This document shows, in pieces, positions 29,901 to 37,799 of a stretch of 64,000 nucleotides of DNA; the stretch's first letter is position 1, and every line of letters starts with the position of its first letter. The notes beneath the pieces were generated by a model, which saw only the letters and a program-made list of their open reading frames with translations, was not told where the DNA came from and made no database searches. Both the position numbers and the translations under genes were made by a program. The DNA is from Clostridium sp. HBUAS56010 (lineage in GTDB: Bacteria > Bacillota > Clostridia > Lachnospirales > Lachnospiraceae), in assembly GCF_007115105.1 (NCBI RefSeq), contig NZ_SULJ01000004.1, forward strand, positions 186,001 through 250,000. The letters are read 5' to 3'.

Positions 29901-32900
29901 CTGAGGTTCTGGAACCAGATGTTTTTCTTTCACTTCGCTCCAGGTATAGCTGTCTGCCTGTCCCTGCAAAGATCCATCATTTTTCAAAACTCTGGTTTTA
30001 TATGTTTCATTTCCGCCAGACTGAACATCAGAGGATGTATCATTTCCAACCGTAATAGTTCCGTTCAAACCTGCATGATAGGTAATCTGTACCCATTTTT
30101 CAGAAACTCTGTCGTAATAATAGAATACCGACAGATCATTATTTGGCATGGTTCCTGTAAAATTGCTGGCTCCGTCAAAACTTCCCTGTCCGTTTGGCAC
30201 TGCGGCAGCCCGCTCCAGACTGTATCCATATAATTCCTGGTAGTCTGCACGAACCTGGACGTCTGCTTTTTTCTTCTGGATGTCCGGTGCCAGAACATTT
30301 CTCAAACGATTGTCCGTGGTCCCGTTATCCTTATAATTGACTGCAAAGTTATATCCCTCTTCTGTTGCTTCATATATATAGGTGATTTCTACAGGCTGAT
30401 TTGGCATAATTCCTGTAAAACGGCTGTTGCTGTCAAAAGTTCCCTGTACTGCACTGACAAGATGACCATCTGTGCTGTCACTTTCATTGCCTCCAGTGAT
30501 CTCTGCAGATACCAGCCGGTATCCATAAACATCAACTGGAGAAGCAGTAATCTCATCCTCCGGGAAATAGCTGGTTGTATTCGGAGCATGAACCACAGTC
30601 TGACTCTCTGTGATATACTGCACGTTCAGATCAGATCTGGCGTGGGGATTACTGCGGTCCACCTTATAGCCAAACCGAACTGCCGCATCCTGCCCCGGCA
30701 TCCTGCCTTCAAAACTTCCGGTACCTCCATGAAATGTTCCCACAGGTTCAGCACCCAATCCGTTGTAATCATACTCTGCCGGACTTGTAGACGAATCTTC
30801 CAGGCTCCATATATATCCATGAATGTTCTTTTTCTGTGACTGAATCTGGGCTTCTACGGAATAAGCATGTTCTGTCGTTCCGGACTGAAACACAATTGAC
30901 CCATTCTGATTGGTATAGCTCACTGTGTAATGAAACTTTACCGCAGGATCTGCTTCCCATATTGCATAATAAGTAATTGGCTCTTCCTGGAACACACTGG
31001 GCAGTGCTGTGATAATCTGGGGCTCCGTCTGGCTGTTTACCTTACTCCAGCCTCTAAAAATATAGCCATACCGGCTTACAGTTGGAAGAAGCGCATTGAC
31101 ACTGGTCCCTGCGGTTCCTGTCAGAGTTTCCTGCTGGGGAGTTCCCCCATTGACTACAAAAGCAATGGAAGCTTCCACTCGGGTGTATTCATAAGTAACC
31201 ACAACATCCTGAGCCGGCATGAATCCGGTTATGCTGCCATACTCATTTTCTTCCTCTACAGGAACAAGTAAGGTCTCATCCCCCTGTTCAATCTCAATCC
31301 CGGTCAGTTCATAACCAGGTATTTCGGAAGGTTTAGAAATTAAAACCTCCTGTCCGCCACCAAAGGATTTTGGAACAATCTCTGTACTTCCGTTTACCGT
31401 TCCTCCTGTGGAAGCATCTCTGGTGATAAAGCTGATGGTATACCCATTACGTTTTAAAACCGTATGGTTATTGTTATTTAAAACCGAGGACCCTACTGTT
31501 GCAAAAATCCCGGACATATTGCCGGTATCTCCATCTGCAAAGAAGTTATCTGCAAAAGGACAGGCAGATATACTGCCAGGATAGTTGGCAGATGGAACCG
31601 CAATCACTACCTCCTGGGATTGTTCTGTTGTCTCCCCTACGGATGCAGCCGGAACCTGTCTGGTTGTAACTCCTATGAGGGAAGACCCAAGATCCCCCTC
31701 TACGGTTATGTACTTTCCTTCCGCCAGAATAACATTCGCCTTTTCTCCTGCCTGATTCACATTATCTGCAATCTGTATCTGATTTATTGCTGTAAATTTC
31801 CCAGAGCTGTCAAAATAAACTGCTCCGGCTCCTGCAGAGGTATTATTGGAAATTGTGCCGGAATTCATTCTAAGGCTGGCACTTCCGGTTACATTGATTG
31901 CGCTTGCAGTTGTCGAATCTGTTACTTTATTTCCTGTAAGAGCGGCTCCTGAATTAATCTGAAGTTCCCCACTTACTGCGTTGATCAGAGGATAACTGCT
32001 TTCTACCCCATTCCCATCTAATGTAATATTATTAAATCCCAGCTTTACCTGATTGGAATTTATTATAAACATGGGACCCCTGGGTTCGGAAGCTCTCTTT
32101 AAACCCACATTCTCGGAAATTGTCGAACCGTTTTCGTCAAAGTTGCTGCTTAGTACTGTAATGTCCGTACCTGCTGCATTGGGCACCTGGATAGGATCCT
32201 GAATGGGGGCATAATCCATGATATAGATATACCCTCTTTTTCCCTGGAGCTTTGACATGGCATAATCAATGGTTGAAAATGGCTCTGCAAAAGAACCATC
32301 ACGGGAACTACTATTTTCTCCTCTCTGGGAGGATACATAATAGGAAGTTGGACGAACCGTATAAGCCACACGGCGATGGGCAACTTCGTAAGGACGGACA
32401 TCCACTTTCCAGGAATAAGCAAAGGCAGAATCCACATATCTATTTGGATTATTTAAAGCATTTGCTTTAATATCTTTTGTTGAGTTAAATTCACTTTTAT
32501 TTTCTTTAAACACATAATGCTCATAACCTCTGTTTTGATATACAGACTGGAACTCATCTGGCTGTGTAATCAGGTGATTACACTGATAAGTGGTGCTGTA
32601 TGCTCCTATCCAACGTTTGACTCCCCATTCATCCCCATAGATTCTCAGTTCGGGATCATTGGTGATACATTCAAAAGTAGCCATTGCATCAGTACCATCT
32701 TTTCCGTTTACCATATAAAAACCTTCTCTGCTTCCAAAGGTTCTTGCCAGATCTGCGCCGTCATCATCTCCAATCTGGACATCGGCAGTCGTACCAATAT
32801 ACATGGTTTTTGTTGTCAGATTCTTATTATAGATGTAATAATCTACAAATACATATTGTCCATCCGGACTGCTGTCAGTCTTTACAGAAACCTCCATATT

Positions 32901-33290
32901 GGGGAATTTCTCATGAGTGTCTGGAAATTCCATAACTCCCCCATTGTATCTCCCCTGATTGGGTATATAAGTAATTTTCCCCTCCTCCAGGGTGGAGTCG
33001 TTTATGTAGGTGTGATACCCCTTAAAACCATATACAGTCTGGAGAACCCTGGAATTATCTTGTTCGTAGTTATACACTCCGCTTTTCTTAATTCCCACCA
33101 GATCAAACTTGGCTCCATTATCTTTCTCAGCCCAGATTGTATTGTCATTATGACCATTTGCAATTCGGTTATTGTCAATTTCTGTCGAGGCATATACTAC
33201 CATCTCCCCTTTTGCAGGAAAGCCGCCTAAAACAATACAAAAAATCAGAATTCTTGCGATTATCCGTCTGATATCTGCTTTTATACGCAC
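26973..33290 (-). CDS. Giant secreted surface protein with beta-helix, MPN-type and cell-wall-binding repeats
   Basis: A 2105-residue protein with a signal peptide (RILIFCIVLGGFPAKGEM). A beta-rich head of about 330 residues is followed by a right-handed beta-helix segment (near 335-560, starting DGSFAEPFSTIDYAMSKL). About four modules each end in GxMPxxxxxxxYxY (GFMPAQDVVVTYEY, GRMPGQDAAVRFGY, GIMPNQPVEITYIY, GTMPNNDLSVFYYY). An ATPSN/ATESNAVKS linker region, a Gly/Ser stretch (near 1900) and C-terminal cell-wall-binding repeats follow. Adhesin or matrix component by architecture. Its C-terminal half resembles that of the 1499-residue protein, so the two look like a tandem duplication. Confidence 0.85.
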   Translation of the reverse strand: MRIKADIRRIIARILIFCIVLGGFPAKGEMVVYASTEIDNNRIANGHNDNTIWAEKDNGAKFDLVGIKKSGVYNYEQDNSRVLQTVYGFKGYHTYINDSTLEEGKITYIPNQGRYNGGVMEFPDTHEKFPNMEVSVKTDSSPDGQYVFVDYYIYNKNLTTKTMYIGTTADVQIGDDDGADLARTFGSREGFYMVNGKDGTDAMATFECITNDPELRIYGDEWGVKRWIGAYSTTYQCNHLITQPDEFQSVYQNRGYEHYVFKENKSEFNSTKDIKANALNNPNRYVDSAFAYSWKVDVRPYEVAHRRVAYTVRPTSYYVSSQRGENSSSRDGSFAEPFSTIDYAMSKLQGKRGYIYIMDYAPIQDPIQVPNAAGTDITVLSSNFDENGSTISENVGLKRASEPRGPMFIINSNQVKLGFNNITLDGNGVESSYPLINAVSGELQINSGAALTGNKVTDSTTASAINVTGSASLRMNSGTISNNTSAGAGAVYFDSSGKFTAINQIQIADNVNQAGEKANVILAEGKYITVEGDLGSSLIGVTTRQVPAASVGETTEQSQEVVIAVPSANYPGSISACPFADNFFADGDTGNMSGIFATVGSSVLNNNNHTVLKRNGYTISFITRDASTGGTVNGSTEIVPKSFGGGQEVLISKPSEIPGYELTGIEIEQGDETLLVPVEEENEYGSITGFMPAQDVVVTYEYTRVEASIAFVVNGGTPQQETLTGTAGTSVNALLPTVSRYGYIFRGWSKVNSQTEPQIITALPSVFQEEPITYYAIWEADPAVKFHYTVSYTNQNGSIVFQSGTTEHAYSVEAQIQSQKKNIHGYIWSLEDSSTSPAEYDYNGLGAEPVGTFHGGTGSFEGRMPGQDAAVRFGYKVDRSNPHARSDLNVQYITESQTVVHAPNTTSYFPEDEITASPVDVYGYRLVSAEITGGNESDSTDGHLVSAVQGTFDSNSRFTGIMPNQPVEITYIYEATEEGYNFAVNYKDNGTTDNRLRNVLAPDIQKKKADVQVRADYQELYGYSLERAAAVPNGQGSFDGASNFTGTMPNNDLSVFYYYDRVSEKWVQITYHAGLNGTITVGNDTSSDVQSGGNETYKTRVLKNDGSLQGQADSYTWSEVKEKHLVPEPQADSYYRFAGWFVDSNQNGKLDNGEEILAEDYRFTEDTAVTALFEEDPEKWIDISFAAGEHGALLESAAQSLHVKYDMKWEDISDQRPAYIPEANYLPDGWYDGDAEVEDHDVLKNGHTYTIHFYPDPGVFGTDVAPPDAMAGLNGEGKGKVVIYNTSPGYQYIITDLDGNILLVERGSISGRVYFDSLYPGARYLVYEAAGNVQASPENKISEIEGVISDPVEVLTPVVDTNYQILYDETHDGKTELVIKPADKKSDYAVLDKDGQVVMTPETEESGWQSVKGNPGTISFSGLNYDEEYIVVARPKGVEEITPESRRPDGSAIVTDPGGALDIPQYIIETIYGTVTSVDGQQIGTERYEEAHKGDQVVLTAREYNDADEQFDYWKITIGTVPGFGGKIRTRELAFEMPDTNLVFTAYYSRPAATPSNAAVVDEVRGGRGDEIALNPDEVSGLEEVLTTEKDRTLLDENHADVTYKVVYTKNKVKATESNAVKSSASYDNSHSQAYKGAFGLNVDIERYVNGRKTEIATPSQAQFSTYVQLDKEDVDMMDYQLYRIVTDPDDGSMQAEPVSMSDNPEETGGLFTFYAEAGSRYVFVYSKAYRLYFLNQTVLPKYQYYFKVRKGEAAGDGYYSSEYAQVEEPADIYISEDGIEYNFEDWSYRDDKLKAFDPDNKINRKTYVYAYYKDNHKEVNKGRNELEEEVKKAIDMSDDHFLTRKETEKLKRAIEDALDILDRTAPKATAEELTDAIHQLTGVTRPLEKILDKRYNHYEVIQDSGNKGGSSRGGGGSGKGTSVKPHNPTLEKHYTVGTNGNWEKLEGADDRWSFVLNGGIRLTGMWAKLDYKTGDLNQNGWYHFNDNGIMDYGWFRDEKLNWYYCNTKADGLLGKMKTGWYHSVEDNRWYYLDPDTGIMAKGWRNIDGVWYYFTAQNSMETYGYDLATGKWVFKNNTEKPLGSMYVNEKTPDGYHVNTDGALMQ

Positions 33291-33322
33291 TCCGTTTTTC
33301 CTCCTTTGTACAGTCCTTTTTG

Positions 33323-34975
33323 TCAGAAATTCAAACGTTCTTCTGAAGGAAGACTCTCTATATCAGGGTCCATTCCATATCCTGTAATCATGCCTTCATG
33401 GTATGGATTCTTTTTGTGATCTCTGTCATAATGGTAAAAACCAGTTTCTCCTGGTATGCTTCTCCATCTTGGTTTCTGCTCATCTTCCACTCTTGCTGCA
33501 AACCGGTTATTCAGGATTATGAGATACGCACCATCTTTATCACGTACAACCTTTTTCTCACCTTTTACGATTTTTCCGTTTTGGTCCACTACCTGATAAT
33601 AGGTTTCCTGATCTGTCTCTATTTTCACTACACCATATCCGTATTCTTTCTCTGCTTCCAGTCTTAAACCGTTGATATAGTATTTATCCTCTTTTTTCTG
33701 CAGCCTGTTTTTATTTCCATATGCTTTTCCGTTACTGGAAAATCCAAATGTAAATACTCCGTCTGCAAGTTCAACTTTTATTTCTTTTCCTGTCTGCATG
33801 GAGCCATCGTTTAACTCATCGGGAGCGAACAGATACAGGTCTGATTTTTCAATGCCGTAGAGGGTGCCTTCTTTATAAGCATTGGAATCCCATGCTTCCA
33901 CATCATACTGGGCAACAAATTCTGATTTCCCGTCAAACAACACAAAACCGGTTCTCATTCTGCCAATTCCGTCAAAAGCATAGCTTTTTCCATTGATATT
34001 ACGAATCCGGTTCCGATACACTTCCCCTTTTTCATCGGTGTACCACCAACTGGATTCCTGATCATAATAATCTGCTGCATCCAGATTTTCTGACGGATAC
34101 ATAAAAAACCACTGGCTGCGGAATAATTTTCCTCCGTCATAACCGGAATAGTACCTGGCTGATGTAGAGCTGGTAGGATTGCTTTTATCTGCATTGCTGA
34201 CTGATGCCACCTTGCTCCACCATGGAATCATGATTCCGTTTTCATCAAAGCCATAGGAAGACCCGTTAATGTTCTTCTGGCGAAGGGTATCGCCTTTGGC
34301 TGATATCTTTCTGGAATTATCATCAAAATAAATCCACATTTTTTCATAGTCCGAATAATTCCGTCCTGTCACATGGCTATCCAAATCAGAACCGCCAATT
34401 CCATGATCAATATTTCCATAATCCATCCACTGCGCTGTATAAAGAGCACCGTCTGTATCAGAATAATAAACACCTTCTGCAAATGGCTGGTCAGATTCGT
34501 CCACGCTATGTCCATCTTCATCAAGCCAGCCTGTCAGCATAAGCCCTTCCTCGTCAAAAATATAAGTCTTTCCATTGATCTTTTTCTTGAAGCTGTTATT
34601 TTTCCTCTGATATGCTTTTCCATCGGAACCAAAATAATACCAGCCCTCTGAAATAGCTTCACTCTGGCTTTCAGACCGGGCGATCCAGATCCAGCTATTT
34701 TGAACCATCTTCCCAACCGCATCCACATAATAATTGGCATTTCCCCATTGCAGAAAGCTGTTTTTTAAAATCTTGCCTTCTTCCTGCAAATAGTACCAGC
34801 TATCTTTAGACTGCTTCCAGCAGTTGGTCATTGGCTGGTCATGAGAATCAAGATAGGACCATTCCCCATTCTCTGATTTCCATCCTTCCGCCGCAAAAAC
34901 TTGTCCGTTAGAAAAACACTCCAAAAAAAGAACAGAAAGTGCGAAAGCGGTTAAAACGCTTAACTTCTTTTTCAT
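33323..34975 (-). CDS. Secreted cell-wall-binding-repeat protein, first gene after the inversion switch
   Basis: A 550-residue protein with a signal peptide (LTAFALSVLFLECFSNGQVFA). Almost the whole mature part is W/Y/G-rich wall-binding repeats (GEWSYLDSHDQPMTNCW, DSWYYLQEEGKILKNSF, GWYYFGSDGKAYQ and more). The repeats become irregular toward the end, and the C-terminus is a distinct sequence (RSIPGETGFYHYDRDHKKNP). No catalytic motif is seen. The ATG at 34975 has a GGAAGG site. It is the first gene downstream of the invertible segment and is followed by the 2105-residue gene after 32 bp. Confidence 0.82.
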   Translation of the reverse strand: MKKKLSVLTAFALSVLFLECFSNGQVFAAEGWKSENGEWSYLDSHDQPMTNCWKQSKDSWYYLQEEGKILKNSFLQWGNANYYVDAVGKMVQNSWIWIARSESQSEAISEGWYYFGSDGKAYQRKNNSFKKKINGKTYIFDEEGLMLTGWLDEDGHSVDESDQPFAEGVYYSDTDGALYTAQWMDYGNIDHGIGGSDLDSHVTGRNYSDYEKMWIYFDDNSRKISAKGDTLRQKNINGSSYGFDENGIMIPWWSKVASVSNADKSNPTSSTSARYYSGYDGGKLFRSQWFFMYPSENLDAADYYDQESSWWYTDEKGEVYRNRIRNINGKSYAFDGIGRMRTGFVLFDGKSEFVAQYDVEAWDSNAYKEGTLYGIEKSDLYLFAPDELNDGSMQTGKEIKVELADGVFTFGFSSNGKAYGNKNRLQKKEDKYYINGLRLEAEKEYGYGVVKIETDQETYYQVVDQNGKIVKGEKKVVRDKDGAYLIILNNRFAARVEDEQKPRWRSIPGETGFYHYDRDHKKNPYHEGMITGYGMDPDIESLPSEERLNF

Positions 34976-35088
34976 TGCTCATTAGTACCTTCCTTTCTCT
35001 TAAGTTACATCTATATAAATTCCTTTGCAGGAAGTTTTTTCCAAATTATGGAAATATTCAAGAAGAAAAGAGTAGTTTTTAATGAACA
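34976..35088 (-). promoter_or_regulatory. Untranslated leader between the switch and the surface genes
   Basis: A 113-bp AT-rich leader. It contains two small palindromes (TTTCCA-aatta-TGGAAA at about 35037-35053, and TTCCT-ttgc-AGGAA at about 35022-35035). I see no convincing promoter here, so a promoter inside the invertible segment is plausible. A short reading frame that crosses the left repeat looks spurious. Confidence 0.5.
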
Positions 35089-35113
35089 ACAACAGAATTC
35101 CTATTTTGTTGTA
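35089..35113 (+). repeat. Left inverted repeat of the invertible segment
   Basis: A 25-bp arm, perfectly complementary to the right arm at 35327-35351. Its core contains GAATTCCTATTTTGTTG. Confidence 0.95.
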
Positions 35114-35127
35114 AAATAAATCAAAAA

Positions 35128-35168
35128 AATATCCAAAAACCTTACAACAATAAAAGTTTTTGGATGTT
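35128..35168 (-). terminator. Directional terminator inside the invertible segment
   Basis: A perfect 10-bp stem (ATCCAAAAAC/GTTTTTGGAT, extendable by three pairs). On the minus strand it is followed by ATTTTTTTGATT; on the plus strand there is no T-run. It would stop transcription coming from the recombinase toward the surface genes in the present orientation, and would face the other way after inversion. Its left arm on the minus strand overlaps the TAACAT promoter element. Confidence 0.6.
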
Positions 35169-35190
35169 AATTTGATTCTATATGCACGAC

Positions 35191-35231
35191 AAATAGGCTG
35201 GTTTTTCATAATAAACGTAACCAGCCTGTTT
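35191..35231. other. Second hairpin inside the invertible segment
   Basis: A 13-bp stem with one T-G pair (core AGGCTGGTT/AACCAGCCT) and a 15-nt loop, in the middle of the segment. No clear T-tract on either side. It may insulate the two halves of the switch. Confidence 0.5.
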
Positions 35232-35325
35232 CCTATATTCAATTTTTTAAAAATGTGAGTTTTTTAAGAAAAATAGTGGGTTTGGGTTCTAAAATATGGT
35301 GGAATAATCTGAGAAGGAAGACAGA

Positions 35326-36216
35326 CTACAACAAAATAGGAATTCTGTTGTCAACCGGAAGAAGAAGCCGCAATTTCTCTAACTGTCTGACGTGGCTATA
35401 ACCGCTTTCGATGGTATAAATCCGGGTTGTATTCACATTGCTGTGCCCTAATATATCTGCAAGTCTTGATAAATCTTTTTCCAGATTATAATACGTTCTG
35501 GCAAATAAGTGACGTAAATTATGAGGATATACTTTATCCTTTACGATCTGCGCTTCGCTGCATAAACCTTTCATGTCCCGCCATATATTACTTCTGTCCA
35601 ATGCAGTGCCATTTCGTGTAATAAAAATCATACCGTTTTGTATCTGTTTCTTTTTTGCATATTTTAATAACATATCACAAAGAGTACCCGTAAGAAAAAC
35701 AGTCCGTACCTTTCCCTTACAGTCCACTTCTGCTTTGCCCTTTTTTGCTGCCTCTACGGTAATAAACTGTAGCTCAGATACACGGATTCCAGTGGAACAG
35801 ATCGTCTGCAGCAAAAGTGCAAGTCTCTCCTTCCCATTACGGTATGCAGTTTTTACCAGTTTCTGATATTCATCTTTTGATATTTCTTTATTTTCAGAAC
35901 AGAAAGTATTGCGGTTCACTTTTAAAAACTTTGTCTTACAGTCTAACCATTTACAGTAAGTAAAAAATCCATTTAAAGCGGACAACGCTCCATTGACAGT
36001 GACCGGCGCAAAATGTTCTCTTAAAGAACCTTTCCATAAAATCACAATCTCTTTGTTTACAGATCTGCCGTTTAAATAGTTCATAAAAGAACAAAGATGA
36101 TACCGGTATCTTAAAATGGTATCTTTGCTCTTTTCACAACCATGCAGCCATGTACAATATTCTTCAATCAACGAATCCGTTACGAATCTATTTTTATGTA
36201 TACGGGTTTTTCCCAC
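35326..36216 (-). CDS. Tyrosine site-specific recombinase of the inversion switch
   Basis: A 296-residue XerC/D-like recombinase with a SAM-like N-terminal domain and a C-terminal catalytic domain. The catalytic set is complete: Arg in CSTGIRVSELQF, Lys in KGKVRTVFLTG, H-x-x-R in YPHNLRHLFART, His in LADILGHSNVNT and the nucleophile Tyr in TTRIYTIES. The GTG start at 36216 follows AGGAGG. Its 3' end is part of the right inverted repeat, which ties it to this switch. The nearest phage-like genes are over 6 kb away in another island, so a phage integrase role is unlikely. Confidence 0.92.
   Translation of the reverse strand: MGKTRIHKNRFVTDSLIEEYCTWLHGCEKSKDTILRYRYHLCSFMNYLNGRSVNKEIVILWKGSLREHFAPVTVNGALSALNGFFTYCKWLDCKTKFLKVNRNTFCSENKEISKDEYQKLVKTAYRNGKERLALLLQTICSTGIRVSELQFITVEAAKKGKAEVDCKGKVRTVFLTGTLCDMLLKYAKKKQIQNGMIFITRNGTALDRSNIWRDMKGLCSEAQIVKDKVYPHNLRHLFARTYYNLEKDLSRLADILGHSNVNTTRIYTIESGYSHVRQLEKLRLLLPVDNRIPILL
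35327..35351 (-). repeat. Right inverted repeat, overlapping the end of the recombinase gene
   Basis: The second 25-bp arm. It encodes the last seven residues of the recombinase (NRIPILL) and the first two bases of its stop codon. The third base is supplied by the invertible segment: TAG now, TAA after inversion. Confidence 0.95.
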
Positions 36217-36587
36217 TTTGACCTCCTACTAAATGAAAAACAGAAACCATCCTGTAAAATCCAACAAGAAGATTTCTGTCCTTATGATAAAACGAGAATT
36301 GCCCAAAATCATCAGCTTTTCGTACCTTGCATTTAAAATCCGCTTTATTATATAATCAGACAAAAAGCAGTGCTTCTATCTTCGTTGTAATCAGGTTATT
36401 CTATATATTTTTTTATTCCACTTTTTCTTTCTTATTCACACACATCTTATATCCTACTGCATGTTAAGATTTTTTAACGTGAAATGTTCCGAATACCCTC
36501 TTATTTGTACTGAATAATTGTCCGATTGCAGATTTTAATAAAACACGAAATCCTGCCCATGATACAAGACTGGACCTTCCCGGTTAT
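36217..36587. other. Intergenic region upstream of the recombinase gene
   Basis: About 370 bp of AT-rich DNA. A TATAAT-like -10 on the minus strand near 36347-36353 could serve the recombinase gene, but its -35 is poor. I see no gene and no clear terminator for hemW. The junction between the surface island and the lepA-hemW backbone lies here. Confidence 0.4.
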
Positions 36588-37799
36588 TTAAAATAAAAAC
36601 TGGCTCATAACGTAATTACTGACATCAATCCCCCTGGGAGTGAGCCGGTAATAGCCGTCTTTCAATTCCATCAATCCTAACTCATTCATGGAATCTAAAA
36701 CTTTTCCATACACACTTCGTATGTTCTGACCAAAATTGCTGATAAATCCATATGCAGAGATTCCAGAAGTGAGGCGAAGCCCCAAAAACATATACTCCTC
36801 CATCTTATCTTCAATGGTCAGTCTTTCAAAATCTCTCATGAGAATCTTATTCTCCCCCTCCTGATCCAGGTTTGTGCTGATATATTCTTTGAAATCAGAA
36901 GTATTATGAAACCGGCATCCATCAAGATAAGAAGAAGCTCCAAGCCCAAGCCCAAGATAGGAAATTCCGGTCCAGTAACCGATGTTGTGTCTGCACTCAT
37001 ATCCTTTTTTTGCATAGTTGGATATTTCGTACCGCTCATAGCCCTGTTCCTTTAAAAAATCCTGGGTCATATAATACATGGTTCGCTCTGCATCTTCATC
37101 CGGCAGAGGGGGAAGTGCCATTATCTGGTGACGCTCCGCCTTTGTAAGGTCATCTTCCGTATCTTCCACATGGCTCCCGTACCGCTCATAAAATGGGGTT
37201 CCTTCTTCCACAATCAGACTATAGGCAGAGATGTGCTCGGGCTTTAACATGGTTACTTTCTTTAATGTATTCTTCCATGATTCCACGGTCTGTCCCGGAA
37301 TGGCTGAAATCAAGTCCACATTTACATTGTCAAAGCCTGTCTTACGGACTCTTTCATAACTTTTTAAAAATTCGTCGTAAGTATGGATTCTCCCTAGATT
37401 CTTTAGTTCCTGATCATCTGCTGACTGCAGTCCTATGCTGATCCGGTTCACTCCTGCTTCTTTATAGGAAGAAAGCCCTTCTAAGGTAACGGTTCCGGGA
37501 TTCACTTCCATACTGATCTCCGCTTCCGGAAGAATGGAAAAATGTTCCTTTAGTGATTGAAGAAGAAGTACCATATACTCAGGTTTTAATACGGAAGGAG
37601 TACCTCCTCCGAAGAATACACTGATGACCTGGTATTCTCCGGTGCCAGCACTCCGGACCTCTATCTCTTTTAACAGTTTTTCCGTGTACTCCCACTGCAT
37701 CCGGTCATTCCCCGAAAAAGAAAGAAAATCGCAGTAAGCACATTTGCGTGCACAAAATGGAATGTGCACATAAAGCTCTAAATTCTTTTTATTCATCAT
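36588..37799 (-). CDS. hemW: Radical SAM heme chaperone HemW
   Basis: A 403-residue protein of the HemN/HemW family with the cluster motif [13 protein letters not shown] near residue 14, GGGTPSVL and the HemW-type C-terminal domain. HemW binds heme and is thought to insert it into respiratory enzymes; it is not a coproporphyrinogen oxidase, despite the old hemN name. It overlaps lepA by 11 bp, the conserved lepA-hemW pair. Confidence 0.92.
   Translation of the reverse strand: MMNKKNLELYVHIPFCARKCAYCDFLSFSGNDRMQWEYTEKLLKEIEVRSAGTGEYQVISVFFGGGTPSVLKPEYMVLLLQSLKEHFSILPEAEISMEVNPGTVTLEGLSSYKEAGVNRISIGLQSADDQELKNLGRIHTYDEFLKSYERVRKTGFDNVNVDLISAIPGQTVESWKNTLKKVTMLKPEHISAYSLIVEEGTPFYERYGSHVEDTEDDLTKAERHQIMALPPLPDEDAERTMYYMTQDFLKEQGYERYEISNYAKKGYECRHNIGYWTGISYLGLGLGASSYLDGCRFHNTSDFKEYISTNLDQEGENKILMRDFERLTIEDKMEEYMFLGLRLTSGISAYGFISNFGQNIRSVYGKVLDSMNELGLMELKDGYYRLTPRGIDVSNYVMSQFLF

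Larger units (their letters stand above)
35089..35351. promoter_or_regulatory. Invertible DNA switch (213-bp segment between 25-bp inverted repeats)
   Basis: Perfect 25-bp inverted repeats surround 213 bp (35114-35326) of AT-rich DNA next to a tyrosine recombinase gene and upstream of the surface operon. Inside are candidate promoters in both directions. On the minus strand: TTGTCG (35187-35192), 17 bp, TAACAT (35164-35169). On the plus strand: an extended -10 TGGAATAAT ending at 35308. A directional hairpin terminator is also present. Size and layout match recombinase-controlled phase-variation switches. I cannot say with confidence which orientation is ON; the terminator facing the surface genes slightly favours OFF in this assembly. 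Confidence 0.8.

Noticed and set aside
35000-35242. An 80-residue minus-strand frame crossing the left inverted repeat
   Set aside because: Low-complexity, no ribosome site or family, and it would be broken by inversion; it lies in the regulatory leader.
35326-36216. Recombinase as the integrase of the tailocin or a prophage
   Set aside because: It is over 6 kb from the tail genes, in another island, and its 3' end overlaps a local inverted repeat. The tailocin has no attachment-site-like direct repeats that I can see.
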